Positions 7,185 to 14,943 of a stretch of DNA of 14,943 bases are shown here, in pieces. Numbering within the stretch: the stretch's first letter is position 1; the number at the start of each line of letters is the position of its first letter. This DNA comes from an uncultured Variovorax sp. (lineage in GTDB: Bacteria > Pseudomonadota > Gammaproteobacteria > Burkholderiales > Burkholderiaceae), in assembly GCA_946478645.1 (NCBI GenBank), contig CAMLCW010000088.1:1-14943 (forward strand). The letters are read 5' to 3'. The translations under genes and the position numbers were made by a program. The notes beneath the pieces were generated by a model. It saw only the letters and a program-made list of their open reading frames with translations. It was not told the origin of the DNA and searched no databases.

Positions 7185-8242
7185 GCGCTGGTTTCCTGCG
7201 ACGGCATCAGGCGCTCGGGTGAAACGCGAAGACCGACCCGGTCGCCGGGACCGAACGGCGCGTCGCGCCCCAGGTCGGCCATGAGCAGCGGCTGGTCCTC
7301 GGTCTGCAGGTGCAGCTGCACGCGGTCGCCCAGGAAGGTGCGGCGCTCGACCGTGGCACTGCCCCAGCCGGGCTGCGGTGAACTCACCTCGATGTCTTCG
7401 GGTCGCACCAGGAGCATCGCATGGTCATGCAGCGCGCCCGGGCAGGGCAGGGTGCATGCGCCGAGTCGGACAACGCCCTGCGCGATCGCATCGGCAGTGC
7501 GCTCGAGCCGATTGACCCGGCCGAGGAACTCCGCCACGAACGGATGGGCCGGCGAACGGTAGAGGTCTTCGCCGCGGCCGACCTGCACGATGCGCCCCGC
7601 GCTCATCACGGCCAGCCGGTCGGCGATGGCCATCGCCTCCTGCTGGTCGTGCGTGACGTGCACGGCCGTGATGTGCAGCCGCCGCAGCAGCTCGGCGAGT
7701 TCGTCGCGCAGCGACTCCTTGAGCTTGGCGTCGAGCGCGGCCAGCGGCTCGTCGAGCAGCAGCACGCGCGGGCGCACCGCCACGGCGCGCGCCAGCGCCA
7801 CGCGCTGGCGCTGGCCGCCCGAGAGATCGGCCGGGCGCTTGTGCTCGAGGCCGCCGAGCCGCGTCAGGTCGATCAGTTCGCCCACCGCGCGCTTCTCTTC
7901 CTCGGCCGATACGCCGCGGATGCGCAGCCCATAGCCGATGTTGGCCGCCACCGTCATCTGCGGGAACAGCGCGTAGCTCTGGAACACCATGCCCACGCCG
8001 CGCTGCTCAACCGGACGGTTCGTCACGTCCTGGTCGCCGAACACGATGCTGCTGCCCTCGTCGGGCGATTCGAGCCCCGCGATCAGCCGCAGCAGCGTGG
8101 TCTTGCCGCAGCCCGACGGGCCGAGCAGCGCGAGCACCTCGCCGGCCTCCACCTGCAGGTCGGTGGGCAGCAGGCCGCGCGTGCCGTCGGCGTAGGTCTT
8201 GGCGCAGCGCGCGATGTCGATGGGAATTCGTTCAAGTTCCAT
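7181..8242 (-). CDS. ABC transporter ATP-binding protein (Fe3+/spermidine/phosphonate-type, CUT1-like)
   Basis: This 353-residue cytoplasmic ATPase powers import by the two permeases encoded upstream. Walker A GPSGCGKTT is at residues 41-49, the Q-loop Q88 in VFQSYALFP, the signature LSGGQRQRVALARA at about 140-153, Walker B VLLLDEP at 160-166 with the D-loop at 170-171, and the switch His H198 (HVTHD). After residue 240 comes a C-terminal TOBE-like domain (LLVRPEDIEV, VERRTFLGDRVQLHL), as in FbpC, PotA and PhnT. The ATG at 8242 lies inside the 3' end of the second permease gene (11-base overlap), and the stop overlaps the phosphodiesterase start. The subfamily is clear, but the transported compound cannot be decided from the ATPase. 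Confidence 0.93.
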   Translation of the reverse strand: MELERIPIDIARCAKTYADGTRGLLPTDLQVEAGEVLALLGPSGCGKTTLLRLIAGLESPDEGSSIVFGDQDVTNRPVEQRGVGMVFQSYALFPQMTVAANIGYGLRIRGVSAEEEKRAVGELIDLTRLGGLEHKRPADLSGGQRQRVALARAVAVRPRVLLLDEPLAALDAKLKESLRDELAELLRRLHITAVHVTHDQQEAMAIADRLAVMSAGRIVQVGRGEDLYRSPAHPFVAEFLGRVNRLERTADAIAQGVVRLGACTLPCPGALHDHAMLLVRPEDIEVSSPQPGWGSATVERRTFLGDRVQLHLQTEDQPLLMADLGRDAPFGPGDRVGLRVSPERLMPSQETSA

Positions 8243-9035
8243 GGCGTTTCTGAATCAGGTTGGCAAGGTACTGCAGGCCCCACAGCACCGGGAGAATGAC
8301 GGCAAAGAAGACCAGCGTGTAGGCCGATCCGATCTCGATGCGCATCGAGGCATAGCTGTCGGCCAGGCCCACGGGCAGGGTGCGCGTGAGCGGCGTGTGC
8401 AGCATCCAGGTGAGGTTGAATTCGCCGACCGAGAGCGTGAACACCATCAGGCTGCCCGCCACGATGGCGGGGAACACGGCCGGCACCAGGATGCCCATGA
8501 AGCGCTGGCGGAAGCTCGCGCCGAGCGTGCGCGCGGCTTCCTCGAGCGCGAGCAGGTCGCTGCGCTGGAACGCCGAACTCACGGCGCGCACCATGAAGGG
8601 CAACGTGAACACGATGTGGCCCACGAGGATGAAGCCGAAGCTCTGGCGAAACGCCGTCAGCTGCCCGTAGGCGAGGATCAGCGCGAGCGCGGTTGCCAGC
8701 CCCGGCACCGCCACCGGCAGCGTGAGCAGTTCTTCGAAGATGCCGGCGGCGCGCGAGCGGCTGCGTGCCAGCGCATAGGCGCAGGGCACGCCGATCAGCA
8801 CCGTGCCGACGACGCAGGCGACAGCCAGCGCGAGCGACCAGCCGACGGTGCCGCCGTAGTTCTCCCACACCTCGCCGAGCCAGCGCAGCGTGAGTCCGCT
8901 CTTCAGCCCGACGCTGTAGTTGTTGACCAGGCCCGCCATCACCGACAGCAGCATCGGCGCGATCATGAAGAGGCTCGTGAGCAGGGTGATGGCCAGCAGG
9001 AACGGGGCCTTCAACAGGGTGTTGTTCTTTCGCAT
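8232..9035 (-). CDS. ABC transporter permease (second subunit, PotC/PhnV-like)
   Basis: This 267-residue inner-membrane protein of the binding-protein-dependent transport permease family has about six membrane helices. The first is at residues 13-35 (LAITLLTSLFMIAPMLL). The EAA loop that docks onto the ATPase starts at about residue 165 and reads EEAARTLGASFRQRF, followed by a conserved VPAVFPAI. The gene starts 21 bases after the stop of the first permease gene, with a good Shine-Dalgarno (AGAAGGA) in the gap, and its end overlaps the ATPase gene by 11 bases. Together with the first permease it should form the heterodimeric channel for the substrate delivered by the periplasmic protein. The substrate is not readable from sequence. 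Confidence 0.92.
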   Translation of the reverse strand: MRKNNTLLKAPFLLAITLLTSLFMIAPMLLSVMAGLVNNYSVGLKSGLTLRWLGEVWENYGGTVGWSLALAVACVVGTVLIGVPCAYALARSRSRAAGIFEELLTLPVAVPGLATALALILAYGQLTAFRQSFGFILVGHIVFTLPFMVRAVSSAFQRSDLLALEEAARTLGASFRQRFMGILVPAVFPAIVAGSLMVFTLSVGEFNLTWMLHTPLTRTLPVGLADSYASMRIEIGSAYTLVFFAVILPVLWGLQYLANLIQKRHGT

Positions 9036-9056
9036 GGGCGTTTTTTCCTTCTGCGT

Positions 9057-9881
9057 TCAGCGCGCGACCGGGCTGGCCCCGAAGCGCCGCGCCACGAACA
9101 ACACCAGCCATGTCACGATGCCCAGCGCGATCGACAGCGATGCAGCAAGCGCGAAGTTGGCATAGTTGGTGAACTCGTTGTAGATGGTGATCGGTATCAC
9201 CTCGAACTTGCTCGCGAGCGTGAACGCGGTGCCGAACGCACCCATCGAGGTCGCGAACAGGATCGCGCCGGTGGCGAGCGTGGTCGGTGCGAGTTCGGGC
9301 AGCCACACGTCGCGCGCCACGCGCAGGCGCGATGCGCCGAGCGAGCGCGCGGCTTCCTCCAACTGCACGTTCATCGCCTCGGCCGCGGCCGCATAGGTGG
9401 CAATGGCGCGCGGCAGCGAGAAGTACAGGTAGGCCAGGAACAGCCCCAGCAGGCCGTAGGCAAAGGTGATGCGCTCGCCGAACAGGCTGTCGCCGATGTC
9501 GGCCACCACGCCCTGGCGCCCGCCGAGCAGGATCACGAAGAAGCCGATGATCACACCGGGGAACGAGAGCGGTAGCGTCAGCAGCGACAGCAGCATGCGC
9601 CGGCCCGTGAAGGCATTGCGCGCGAGGAAGATGCCCACGGCCGCGCCGAGCACCAGCGTCGCGAGCGTCACAGTGACCGACAGCGCCACGGTGTTGACCA
9701 TGCTCTCGAGGTAGCGGGAATCGGTCAGCACGACGAAGTAGGTGCGCCAGCCCTTGTCGGCCGGCAGCGCGAGCAGCCGCACCACGGGCAGCAGCCAGAA
9801 GGCCGCGAAGAACGCGGCCGCCGGCGCGGCGCAGGCGAGCAGCCGCCAGCGAGGGGTCCAGACGGTGGCCTTGGAGCTCAT
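9057..9881 (-). CDS. ABC transporter permease (first subunit, PotB/PhnU-like)
   Basis: This 274-residue inner-membrane permease has about six helices. The N-terminal helix (residues 13-33) is followed by a periplasmic loop, and the EAA cytoplasmic loop begins at about residue 175 (EEAARSLGASRLRVARDVWLP). It partners the next permease and the ATPase. The frame is open further upstream to 10121, but that extension overlaps the binding-protein gene and looks non-coding. ATG at 9881 gives the normal N terminus (MSSKATVW) and lies 13 bases after the binding-protein stop. The Shine-Dalgarno there is weak, so translation may be coupled to the upstream gene. Confidence 0.9.
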   Translation of the reverse strand: MSSKATVWTPRWRLLACAAPAAAFFAAFWLLPVVRLLALPADKGWRTYFVVLTDSRYLESMVNTVALSVTVTLATLVLGAAVGIFLARNAFTGRRMLLSLLTLPLSFPGVIIGFFVILLGGRQGVVADIGDSLFGERITFAYGLLGLFLAYLYFSLPRAIATYAAAAEAMNVQLEEAARSLGASRLRVARDVWLPELAPTTLATGAILFATSMGAFGTAFTLASKFEVIPITIYNEFTNYANFALAASLSIALGIVTWLVLFVARRFGASPVAR

Positions 9882-9894
9882 CGTGCCAGCGCGT

Positions 9895-10917
9895 TCAGCG
9901 CACTTCCTTGAGATAGCGGTCAGCGAACGCGCGCTGGCCTTCGGCCATGCGGGCGTAGTCGACGCTCTTGGCGCGCGCGTATTCGCTTGCCGGCAGAAAC
10001 TGCGCCGCGATCTCCTTGGGCATCGCGTTGGCGCGCACCGGCCGCAGGTAGGCCTTGGCCCAGATCGCCTGGCCCTCGTCGGACAGCACGAAGTCGAGCA
10101 CCTTCTTGCCTTCGGCGGCATGCGGCGCCTTGGCGACCAGGCTCATCACGTAGGGCACGGCGAGCGTGCCTTCGCTCGGGATCACGAACGCGACGTTGGC
10201 CTTGTCCTTGTACTTGGCGCGGTAGGCGTTGAAGTCGTAGTCGAGCAGGATCGCGATCTCGCCCGACAGCACGCGCGCGTACGAGGTCTGCTTGGGCACG
10301 ATCGGCTCGTTCTTCTGCAGCGCCTTGAAGTAGTCGATGGCCGGGCCGAAGTTGTCGAGCGTGCCGCCGCGCGCTTCGTTCACCGCCACCGCGCCGACGT
10401 AGCCGACGAAGGCCGAGGCGGGATCGAGATAGCCGATCAGGCCCTTGTATTCGGGCTTGAGCAGGTCGGCCCACGACTTGGGAATCGGCTTGCCCTTGAG
10501 CGCGTCGACGTTGACCATGAAGCCGAGCGTGCCCGAGTGGATGGTGAACCAGTGGCCGGCCGGGTCCTTGAGGCCGTCGGGAATGTCGTTCCAGGCGGCC
10601 GGCTTGAATGGCTGGACCACGCCTTCCTTCTGGGCCTGCACGGCGAAGGTCACGCCCAGGTAGGTGACATCGGCCACGGGGCTGCCCTTCTCGGCGACCA
10701 GCTGCGCAAGCGACTGGCCCGAGTTCTTGTTGTCGGCGGGCACCGTGATGCCGGTCTTCGCCTTGATGGCCTTGAGCTGGGTGCCCCAGTCGGCCCACTC
10801 TGTGGGGCAGTTGTAGCAAATGGCGTTCTGGGCCATGGCGCTGCCGCCGGCCAATGCGGCGGCGAGCAGGCCCAGGCGCGCGAGGCGCGAGAAGCGGAAG
10901 GTCTGGAAGGACAACAT
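9895..10917 (-). CDS. periplasmic substrate-binding protein of the ABC transporter
   Basis: This 340-residue exported protein of the FbpA/PotD/PhnS-like extracellular solute-binding fold should capture the substrate in the periplasm. The signal peptide spans residues 1-29: basic FRFSRLAR, then a hydrophobic LGLLAAALAGGSAMA core, with likely cleavage before QNA. The mature N terminus holds a CxxC pair (C34, C37). Further features are VADVTYLG, a SGTLGFMVN segment, EYKGLIGYLDP, and VLSGEIAILLDYD, which is typical of the hinge-side region of this family. There is no adjacent Tyr pair of the kind that binds iron in ferric-binding proteins, so a non-iron ligand is more likely. The start at 10917 is set by a strong Shine-Dalgarno seven bases away. 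The frame extends far upstream into the LacI gene, but only as a shadow. A phosphorus-containing ligand is inferred from the neighbouring phosphodiesterase only. Confidence 0.92.
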   Translation of the reverse strand: MLSFQTFRFSRLARLGLLAAALAGGSAMAQNAICYNCPTEWADWGTQLKAIKAKTGITVPADNKNSGQSLAQLVAEKGSPVADVTYLGVTFAVQAQKEGVVQPFKPAAWNDIPDGLKDPAGHWFTIHSGTLGFMVNVDALKGKPIPKSWADLLKPEYKGLIGYLDPASAFVGYVGAVAVNEARGGTLDNFGPAIDYFKALQKNEPIVPKQTSYARVLSGEIAILLDYDFNAYRAKYKDKANVAFVIPSEGTLAVPYVMSLVAKAPHAAEGKKVLDFVLSDEGQAIWAKAYLRPVRANAMPKEIAAQFLPASEYARAKSVDYARMAEGQRAFADRYLKEVR

Positions 10918-10924
10918 GCAGGAA

Positions 10925-10930
10925 CTCCTT
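10925..10930 (-). promoter_or_regulatory. ribosome binding site of the binding-protein gene
   Basis: On the minus strand AAGGAG lies seven bases before the ATG at 10917. It is the strongest Shine-Dalgarno in this gene block and fixes the start. It fits the need for binding protein in excess over membrane subunits. Confidence 0.75.
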
Positions 10931-10955
10931 GTGGGGATGGGACGAAAAAAATGGA

Positions 10956-11960
10956 TCAGGTGACGGCCGCCGCGGCAGCGCACGATTCGCCGTTGCGAAA
11001 GACGTGGGGCAGCAGCAGGCTGGCCTCGGGTCCGAGCGGCGCGCCGCTGGCGATGGCCTGCATCAGCAGCTCGACGCTGTGCCGGCCGATGTCGCTGTTG
11101 GGCTGCTCGATGGTGCTCAGGGCCGGCGTGAGGTCTTCGCCGAGCGCAATGCCGTCGAAGCCGACCACGCTGAGCGCGTCGGGCACGCGCAGGCCGCTCA
11201 GGTGCGCGGCGCGGATGCTGCGGATCGCGAGCAGGTCGTTCGAGCAGACCAGCGCCGAAGGCCTGTCGCCCGCCTGCAGCACGCGGGTGAGCGCATCGAC
11301 GGCGCTTTCGACGAAGGGCACCTCGATCAGCGGCAGCGCCTTCAGCCCGGCATCGCGCATGCCCTGGCGATAGCCGCGAAAGCGCTGCTGCGCGCGGTCG
11401 GAAGCGGCCAGCGTGCCGCTCACCATGGCGATGCGGCGATGGCCGAGCAGCACGAGCCGCGCGACCGCGTCGGCCACGGCCGCCTCGCCATCGACGGTCA
11501 CGCAGGGATGGTCGGCGTGGCGGTTGTAGGCCAGCACATAGGGCGTGCCGATGCTGCGCAGCCGCGCGAGCGCGGCCGAGCTCGACGGGTTGGAAACCAC
11601 GAGGATCAGCCCGTCGACGTTGCCCGCGAGCAGCAGGTGGACCGCGCGTTCCTCTTCCTCGAACCGGTAGCCCGTGGTGATGGGAACGATCGCGTAGCCG
11701 CCCGCGATCGCGGCGCGCGCGATGCCCTGCAGGCATTCGGCGAAGGTGGGGTTCAGCAGGGTGGGCAGCACCACGCCGAGCGCGCGGCTGCGCTGGGTGC
11801 GCAAGGTGCGTGCGCTGGCATTCGGCACGTAGTCGAGCTCGCGCGCCACCCGCTCCACCAGTTCCCGCGTGGCCGGCGTGACCTTGTCGGGAAAGTTGAA
11901 GGCGCGCGAGACGGTGGCGACGGAGACCCCGGCTTTGGCGGCGACGGCTTGGATGCTCAT
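10956..11960 (-). CDS. LacI family transcriptional regulator
   Basis: This 334-residue DNA-binding repressor-type regulator has the N-terminal helix-turn-helix IQAVAAKAGVSVATVSRAFN (residues 3-22), then the hinge region YVPNASARTLRTQRS with the usual LacI signature. A periplasmic-binding-protein-like effector domain follows from about residue 60 (LGVVLPTLLNPTFAE ... VDGLILVVS ... VVGFDGIALGEDLTPALSTIEQP). The effector is unknown and is probably a small molecule related to the transported compound. A perfect palindrome of LacI-operator type lies 17-32 bases upstream of its ATG, so it probably controls its own gene and, by read-through, the transporter genes that begin 38 bases after its stop on the same strand. 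No strong Shine-Dalgarno is visible before the ATG. Family assignment is firm; the regulon is inferred. Confidence 0.94.
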   Translation of the reverse strand: MSIQAVAAKAGVSVATVSRAFNFPDKVTPATRELVERVARELDYVPNASARTLRTQRSRALGVVLPTLLNPTFAECLQGIARAAIAGGYAIVPITTGYRFEEEERAVHLLLAGNVDGLILVVSNPSSSAALARLRSIGTPYVLAYNRHADHPCVTVDGEAAVADAVARLVLLGHRRIAMVSGTLAASDRAQQRFRGYRQGMRDAGLKALPLIEVPFVESAVDALTRVLQAGDRPSALVCSNDLLAIRSIRAAHLSGLRVPDALSVVGFDGIALGEDLTPALSTIEQPNSDIGRHSVELLMQAIASGAPLGPEASLLLPHVFRNGESCAAAAAVT

Positions 11961-11977
11961 GGATGGCGGTCGATGTT

Positions 11978-11993
11978 ATGTAATCGATTACAT
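11978..11993. promoter_or_regulatory. probable LacI-family operator (16-base perfect palindrome)
   Basis: ATGTAATCGATTACAT reads identically on both strands and has the central CG typical of LacI/GalR operators. It sits 17 bases before the start codon of the LacI-type gene, where a bound repressor would block transcription start or elongation. I noticed no second copy in the window, so one site may govern the whole downstream block. Recognition by this particular protein is inferred from position. Confidence 0.75.
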
Positions 11994-12032
11994 TTCACCG
12001 TGCCAGTATGACCCCGCCATGACAGCGCGCGA

Positions 12033-12049
12033 AGAGGGAAAAACCCTCT
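12033..12049. repeat. inverted repeat (6-bp stem, A5/T5 loop)
   Basis: AGAGGG and CCCTCT flank a loop of five A (plus strand). On the plus strand the stem is followed after two bases by five T, which looks like a small terminator, but no plus-strand gene lies upstream for more than 7 kb. On the minus strand no T tract follows. It lies in the leader between lspA and the LacI gene; its role is unknown. Confidence 0.4.
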
Positions 12050-12107
12050 CCTTTTTGGTAACTAACTTATTACTTTCAAGTGGTGCCGAGCCACCTGTGT
12101 GGGGCAG

Positions 12108-12124
12108 GGGCCCGGACCGGGCCC
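12108..12124 (-). terminator. GC-rich hairpin just after lspA, possible terminator
   Basis: GGGCCCG and CGGGCCC form a 7-bp stem around a three-base loop, starting only four bases after the lspA stop on the minus strand. There is no T run behind it, so it is not a classical intrinsic terminator. It could instead protect the 3' end of the ileS-lspA message or assist factor-dependent termination. Confidence 0.4.
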
Positions 12125-12128
12125 ATGG

Positions 12129-12641
12129 CTATTTGCCGCGCCGCACCCGCCGGACCTCGTCGAGGATCAGGCAGATCGCCCCGAGCGTGATCGCACTGTC
12201 GGCCACGTTGAAGGCCGGGAAGTACCAGTCGTTGAGGTGGAAGCTCAGGAAGTCCACCACGTAGCCGTGCATCAGCCGGTCGATCACGTTGCCGACCGCA
12301 CCGCCGAGGATGCAGGCCATGGCGAACGAGAACAGCTTCTGCCCCGCGTGCGACCTCAGCATCCATACGATGAAGATCGCGGCCGCCACGCCGATCGCGG
12401 TGAAGAACCAGCGCTGCCACCCGGAGTGGTCGGCCAGGAACGAGAATGCGGCGCCCGTGTTGTGGGCCCGCACCACGTTGAAGAAGCTCGTCACGTAGGT
12501 CGCGTCGCCGAGCTTGTAGTGGCCCAGGATCAGCGTCTTGGTGATCTGGTCGACGATCAGGATCACCACCGCGAGCGCGAGCCACGGCCAGATGCTGCCG
12601 CCACGCGTGCGCGATGCGGTCATGGAGGGTGTGGCCGCCAT
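12129..12641 (-). CDS. lspA: lipoprotein signal peptidase (signal peptidase II)
   Basis: This 170-residue inner-membrane aspartic protease removes signal peptides from prolipoproteins after lipid attachment. It has four hydrophobic helices, the normal family length, and the conserved motifs VDQITK (D31), NTGAAFSF (61-68), GNVIDR (117-122), VVDF with catalytic D130, and FNVADS with catalytic D148. The start at 12641 lies one base after the ileS stop, with GGAG 11 bases upstream inside ileS. A second in-frame ATG at 12623 (MTASRTRGG) is possible and would remove six residues, but it has no Shine-Dalgarno. The longer open frame reaching back to 12812 lies in ileS and is a shadow. The ileS-lspA pairing is the usual order in betaproteobacteria and implies a shared transcript. 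Confidence 0.96.
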   Translation of the reverse strand: MAATPSMTASRTRGGSIWPWLALAVVILIVDQITKTLILGHYKLGDATYVTSFFNVVRAHNTGAAFSFLADHSGWQRWFFTAIGVAAAIFIVWMLRSHAGQKLFSFAMACILGGAVGNVIDRLMHGYVVDFLSFHLNDWYFPAFNVADSAITLGAICLILDEVRRVRRGK

Positions 12642-12642
12642 C

Positions 12643-14943
12643 TCAGGCAAAGCTCCGCGGCTCGCCGGCACCGAACAGGTTGCTGGTGCAGCGCCCGCAG
12701 ATGGTCGGATGCGCCGCATCGTGGCCGACGTCGTCGCGGTAGTGCCAGCAGCGTTCGCACTTGGGCGCGCTGCTCGGCACCACCTGCGTGGAGAGCGCCT
12801 CGCTCGCGGCAAGCTCGACCGCCGAGGCGATGAAGACGAACTTCAGGTCGTCGCCCAACGACGCGAGCAGCGCGTGGTCGTCCGCCGGCGCGCTGAGCTT
12901 CAGGTTGGCCTGCAGCGACGCGCCGACCTTGCCTTCGGCGCGCACGGCCTCGATGTCCTTGTTCACCACGTCGCGGATCTCGCGGATGCGGTCCCACTTG
13001 GCGAGCAGCGCCTCGTCGGGTGCCTCGAAGCGGCTGTAGGTCTGCGCAAAGATCGACTCGCCCGGCTGGCCGGTGCCCACGAACTTCCAGGCCTCCTCGG
13101 CCGTGAAGCTCAGGAACGGCGCCATCCAGCGCAGCATCGCCTGCGAGATGTGCCACAGCGCGGTCTGCGCGCTGCGGCGTGCGCGCGAAGCGGGCGCGGT
13201 GGTGTAGAGGCGGTCCTTCAAGATGTCGAGGTAGAAGCCGCCGAGGTCTTCCGAGCAGTAGATCTGCAGCTTGGCCACCACCGGATGGAACTCGTACACC
13301 TTGTAGTGCGCGAGGATCTCGGCCTGGAACTGCGCGGCGCGCGCGAGCGCGTAGCGGTCGATCTCCAGCAGCTCGGCGAGCGGCACCGCGTCTTTCTGGA
13401 TGTCGAAGTCGCTGGTATTCGCCAGCAGGAAGCGCAGCGTGTTGCGGATGCGGCGGTACGAGTCGACCACGCGCGCGAGGATCTTGTCGTCGCCCGCGAT
13501 GTCGCCCGAGTAGTCGCTCGCGGCCACCCAGAGGCGGATGATCTCGGAGCCCAGCTTGCTCGAGATGTCCTGCGGATCGATGCCGTTCTTGAGCGACTTG
13601 CTCATCTTGATGCCCTTGGCATCGACCGTGAAGCCGTGCGTGAGCAGGCCCTTGTACGGCGCGCGGCCTTCGAGGGCGCAGGCGATCAGGAGCGATGAGT
13701 GGAACCAGCCGCGGTGCTGGTCGTGGCCTTCGAGGTACAGGTCGGCCTCGGGGCCGGTCTCGTGGTGCACGTTCGGGTGCGTGCCGCGCAGCACGTGCGA
13801 GAAGGTCGAGCCCGAGTCGAACCACACCTCGAGGATGTCGGTGCTCTTGGTGTAGTGCGGCGCGTCCTCGGCGCCGAGCATCTCCTCGGTGGTGACGCGG
13901 CTCCAGGCCTCGATGCCGCCTTTCTCGACGATGTCGGCGGCCTGGTCGAGGATCTCCATGGTGCGCGGATGCAGCTCGCCCGAATCCTTGTGCAGGAAGA
14001 ACGGGATCGGCACGCCCCAGCTGCGCTGGCGGCTGATGCACCAGTCGGGCCGGTTGGCGATCATGTCGTGCAGCCGCGCCTTGCCGTTCTCGGGGTAGAA
14101 GCTGGTTTGCTCGATGGCCTCGAGCGCCGTCTGGCGCAGCGTCTTGGGCGCCTTGTCCTTGGTGAACACGCCTTCGCCCTCGTCCATGCGGATGAACCAC
14201 TGCGCGGCCGCACGGTAGATCACCGGCGTTTTGTGGCGCCAGCAGTGCGGATAGCTGTGGCTGATGGCCTCGGTGGCGAGCAGGCGGTTGGCATCGCGCA
14301 GCGCGGCGATGATGACCGGCACGGCCTTCCAGATGTTCAGGCCGCCGAACAGCGGCATCTCGGGCGCATAGCTGCCGTTGCCCTGCACCGGGTTCAGGAT
14401 GTCGTCGTACGTCACGCCGTGCGCCACGCAGGAGTTGAAGTCGTCCAGCCCGTAGGCGGGCGAGGAATGGACCAGGCCGGTGCCGTCGGTGGCGGTGGCG
14501 TAGTCGGCCAGGTAGATCGGCGCCAGGCGGCGGTAGCCCGCGTCGACGTCGTAGAGCGGATGCTCGAACTGCAGCCCGCCGAGCTTCTCGCCCTTGACCG
14601 TGGCCAGCACCTTGCCGTCGAGCGCATAGCGCGTCATGCACATCTCGACCAGCGAGTTGGCGAGGATCAGCAGGCCGCGCTCGGTGTCGACCAGCGAATA
14701 CTCGAGCTCCGGGTTCAGGTTGATCGCCTGGTTGGCCGGGATCGTCCATGCGGTGGTCGTCCAGATCACGGCGAAGATGTCGCCGAGGACCGGGTGGTCG
14801 GTGCCGAAGGCCGCGAGCACCTTCTCGCGGTCGTGCGCCTTGAAGGCCACGTCCAGCGTCTGGCTCTTCTTGTCGGCGTACTCGATCTCGAACTCGGCCA
14901 GCGAGGAGCCGCAGTCGAAGCACCAGTACACCGGCTTCAGGCC
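12643..14943 (-). CDS. ileS: isoleucyl-tRNA synthetase, partial (N terminus outside window)
   Basis: This cytoplasmic class I aminoacyl-tRNA synthetase charges tRNA-Ile. The gene runs off the right edge; 766 residues are visible and roughly 170-190 N-terminal residues, including the HIGH motif, are missing. The visible part begins with [17 protein letters not shown], then the editing (CP1) domain with [16 protein letters not shown] and the proofreading-site segment around [10 protein letters not shown]. The catalytic core follows with [12 protein letters not shown] and KMSKS (bases 13594-13608), then the anticodon-binding domain. The C-terminal zinc-binding motif is CERCWHY plus CGRC near the end. 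GTG at 14931 is an internal Val, not a start. The stop TGA at 12643-12645 is followed one base later by lspA, indicating translational coupling. Confidence 0.97.
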   Translation of the reverse strand, partial: GLKPVYWCFDCGSSLAEFEIEYADKKSQTLDVAFKAHDREKVLAAFGTDHPVLGDIFAVIWTTTAWTIPANQAINLNPELEYSLVDTERGLLILANSLVEMCMTRYALDGKVLATVKGEKLGGLQFEHPLYDVDAGYRRLAPIYLADYATATDGTGLVHSSPAYGLDDFNSCVAHGVTYDDILNPVQGNGSYAPEMPLFGGLNIWKAVPVIIAALRDANRLLATEAISHSYPHCWRHKTPVIYRAAAQWFIRMDEGEGVFTKDKAPKTLRQTALEAIEQTSFYPENGKARLHDMIANRPDWCISRQRSWGVPIPFFLHKDSGELHPRTMEILDQAADIVEKGGIEAWSRVTTEEMLGAEDAPHYTKSTDILEVWFDSGSTFSHVLRGTHPNVHHETGPEADLYLEGHDQHRGWFHSSLLIACALEGRAPYKGLLTHGFTVDAKGIKMSKSLKNGIDPQDISSKLGSEIIRLWVAASDYSGDIAGDDKILARVVDSYRRIRNTLRFLLANTSDFDIQKDAVPLAELLEIDRYALARAAQFQAEILAHYKVYEFHPVVAKLQIYCSEDLGGFYLDILKDRLYTTAPASRARRSAQTALWHISQAMLRWMAPFLSFTAEEAWKFVGTGQPGESIFAQTYSRFEAPDEALLAKWDRIREIRDVVNKDIEAVRAEGKVGASLQANLKLSAPADDHALLASLGDDLKFVFIASAVELAASEALSTQVVPSSAPKCERCWHYRDDVGHDAAHPTICGRCTSNLFGAGEPRSFA

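Noticed and set aside
10918..10955. T7 run after the LacI stop as an intrinsic terminator separating it from the binding-protein gene
   Set aside because: No stable hairpin directly precedes the T run; the short gap with a strong Shine-Dalgarno fits an operon.
9742..11373. Plus-strand open frame opposite the binding protein and LacI genes
   Set aside because: Composition is that of an antisense shadow (His/Arg/Gly/Val-rich, no motifs) and the opposite strand holds two well-supported genes.
9057..11960. Ferric iron transporter as the function of the ABC genes
   Set aside because: The subfamily includes Fe3+ importers, but the binding protein has no adjacent Tyr pair, and a phosphodiesterase is translationally coupled to the ATPase; iron is not excluded but is less likely.
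12058..12073. GTAACTAACTTATTAC as a second LacI operator
   Set aside because: Only the outer four bases are symmetric; the centre does not match the palindrome at 11978-11993 or a CG-centred operator.
12048..12080. AT-rich stretch as a defined promoter for the LacI gene
   Set aside because: A TTGAAA is visible on the minus strand, but no acceptable -10 lies 16-18 bases after it, so no promoter is called.

Overview
The window reads as chromosomal DNA of a high-GC betaproteobacterium, most likely from the Comamonadaceae (Variovorax or a close relative). The grounds are strong G/C bias at third codon positions, the ileS-lspA order, and the style of the housekeeping proteins. This assignment is inference from sequence character, not a database match. 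The window is almost entirely coding, and no gap exceeds 170 bases. I see no RNA genes, insertion sequences, CRISPR arrays or phage genes.

Left part (1-4097). The window opens with the 3' end of a gamma-glutamyltransferase-family gene. It continues on the plus strand with a DMT/EamA transporter and a short-chain dehydrogenase-like protein whose catalytic Tyr and Lys are replaced. A second, convergent EamA transporter follows on the minus strand, then a divergent Qor-type NADPH:quinone oxidoreductase. This looks like ordinary small-molecule metabolism and export.

Middle (4204-11960). A stand-alone receiver-domain protein on the plus strand converges on a long minus-strand block. In transcription order the block is: LacI-type regulator, periplasmic binding protein, two ABC permeases, ABC ATPase, GpdQ/CpdA-like metallophosphodiesterase, and a YjbB-type Na+/phosphate transporter with a PhoU-like tail. 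The first six genes are tightly packed (38, 13 and 21 base gaps, then 11 and 4 base overlaps). A perfect 16-base palindrome of LacI-operator type lies just upstream of the regulator. My working model, an inference, is a LacI-controlled module that imports a phosphodiester or other organophosphorus compound, cleaves it in the cytoplasm, and may dispose of surplus phosphate through the YjbB homologue. This is the most interesting item in the window.

Right part (12129-14943). lspA (lipoprotein signal peptidase) lies one base after the stop of ileS (isoleucyl-tRNA synthetase), both on the minus strand. ileS runs off the right edge and lacks its N-terminal region, including the HIGH motif. The 168-base gap between lspA and the LacI gene holds the operator, two hairpins and an AT-rich stretch.
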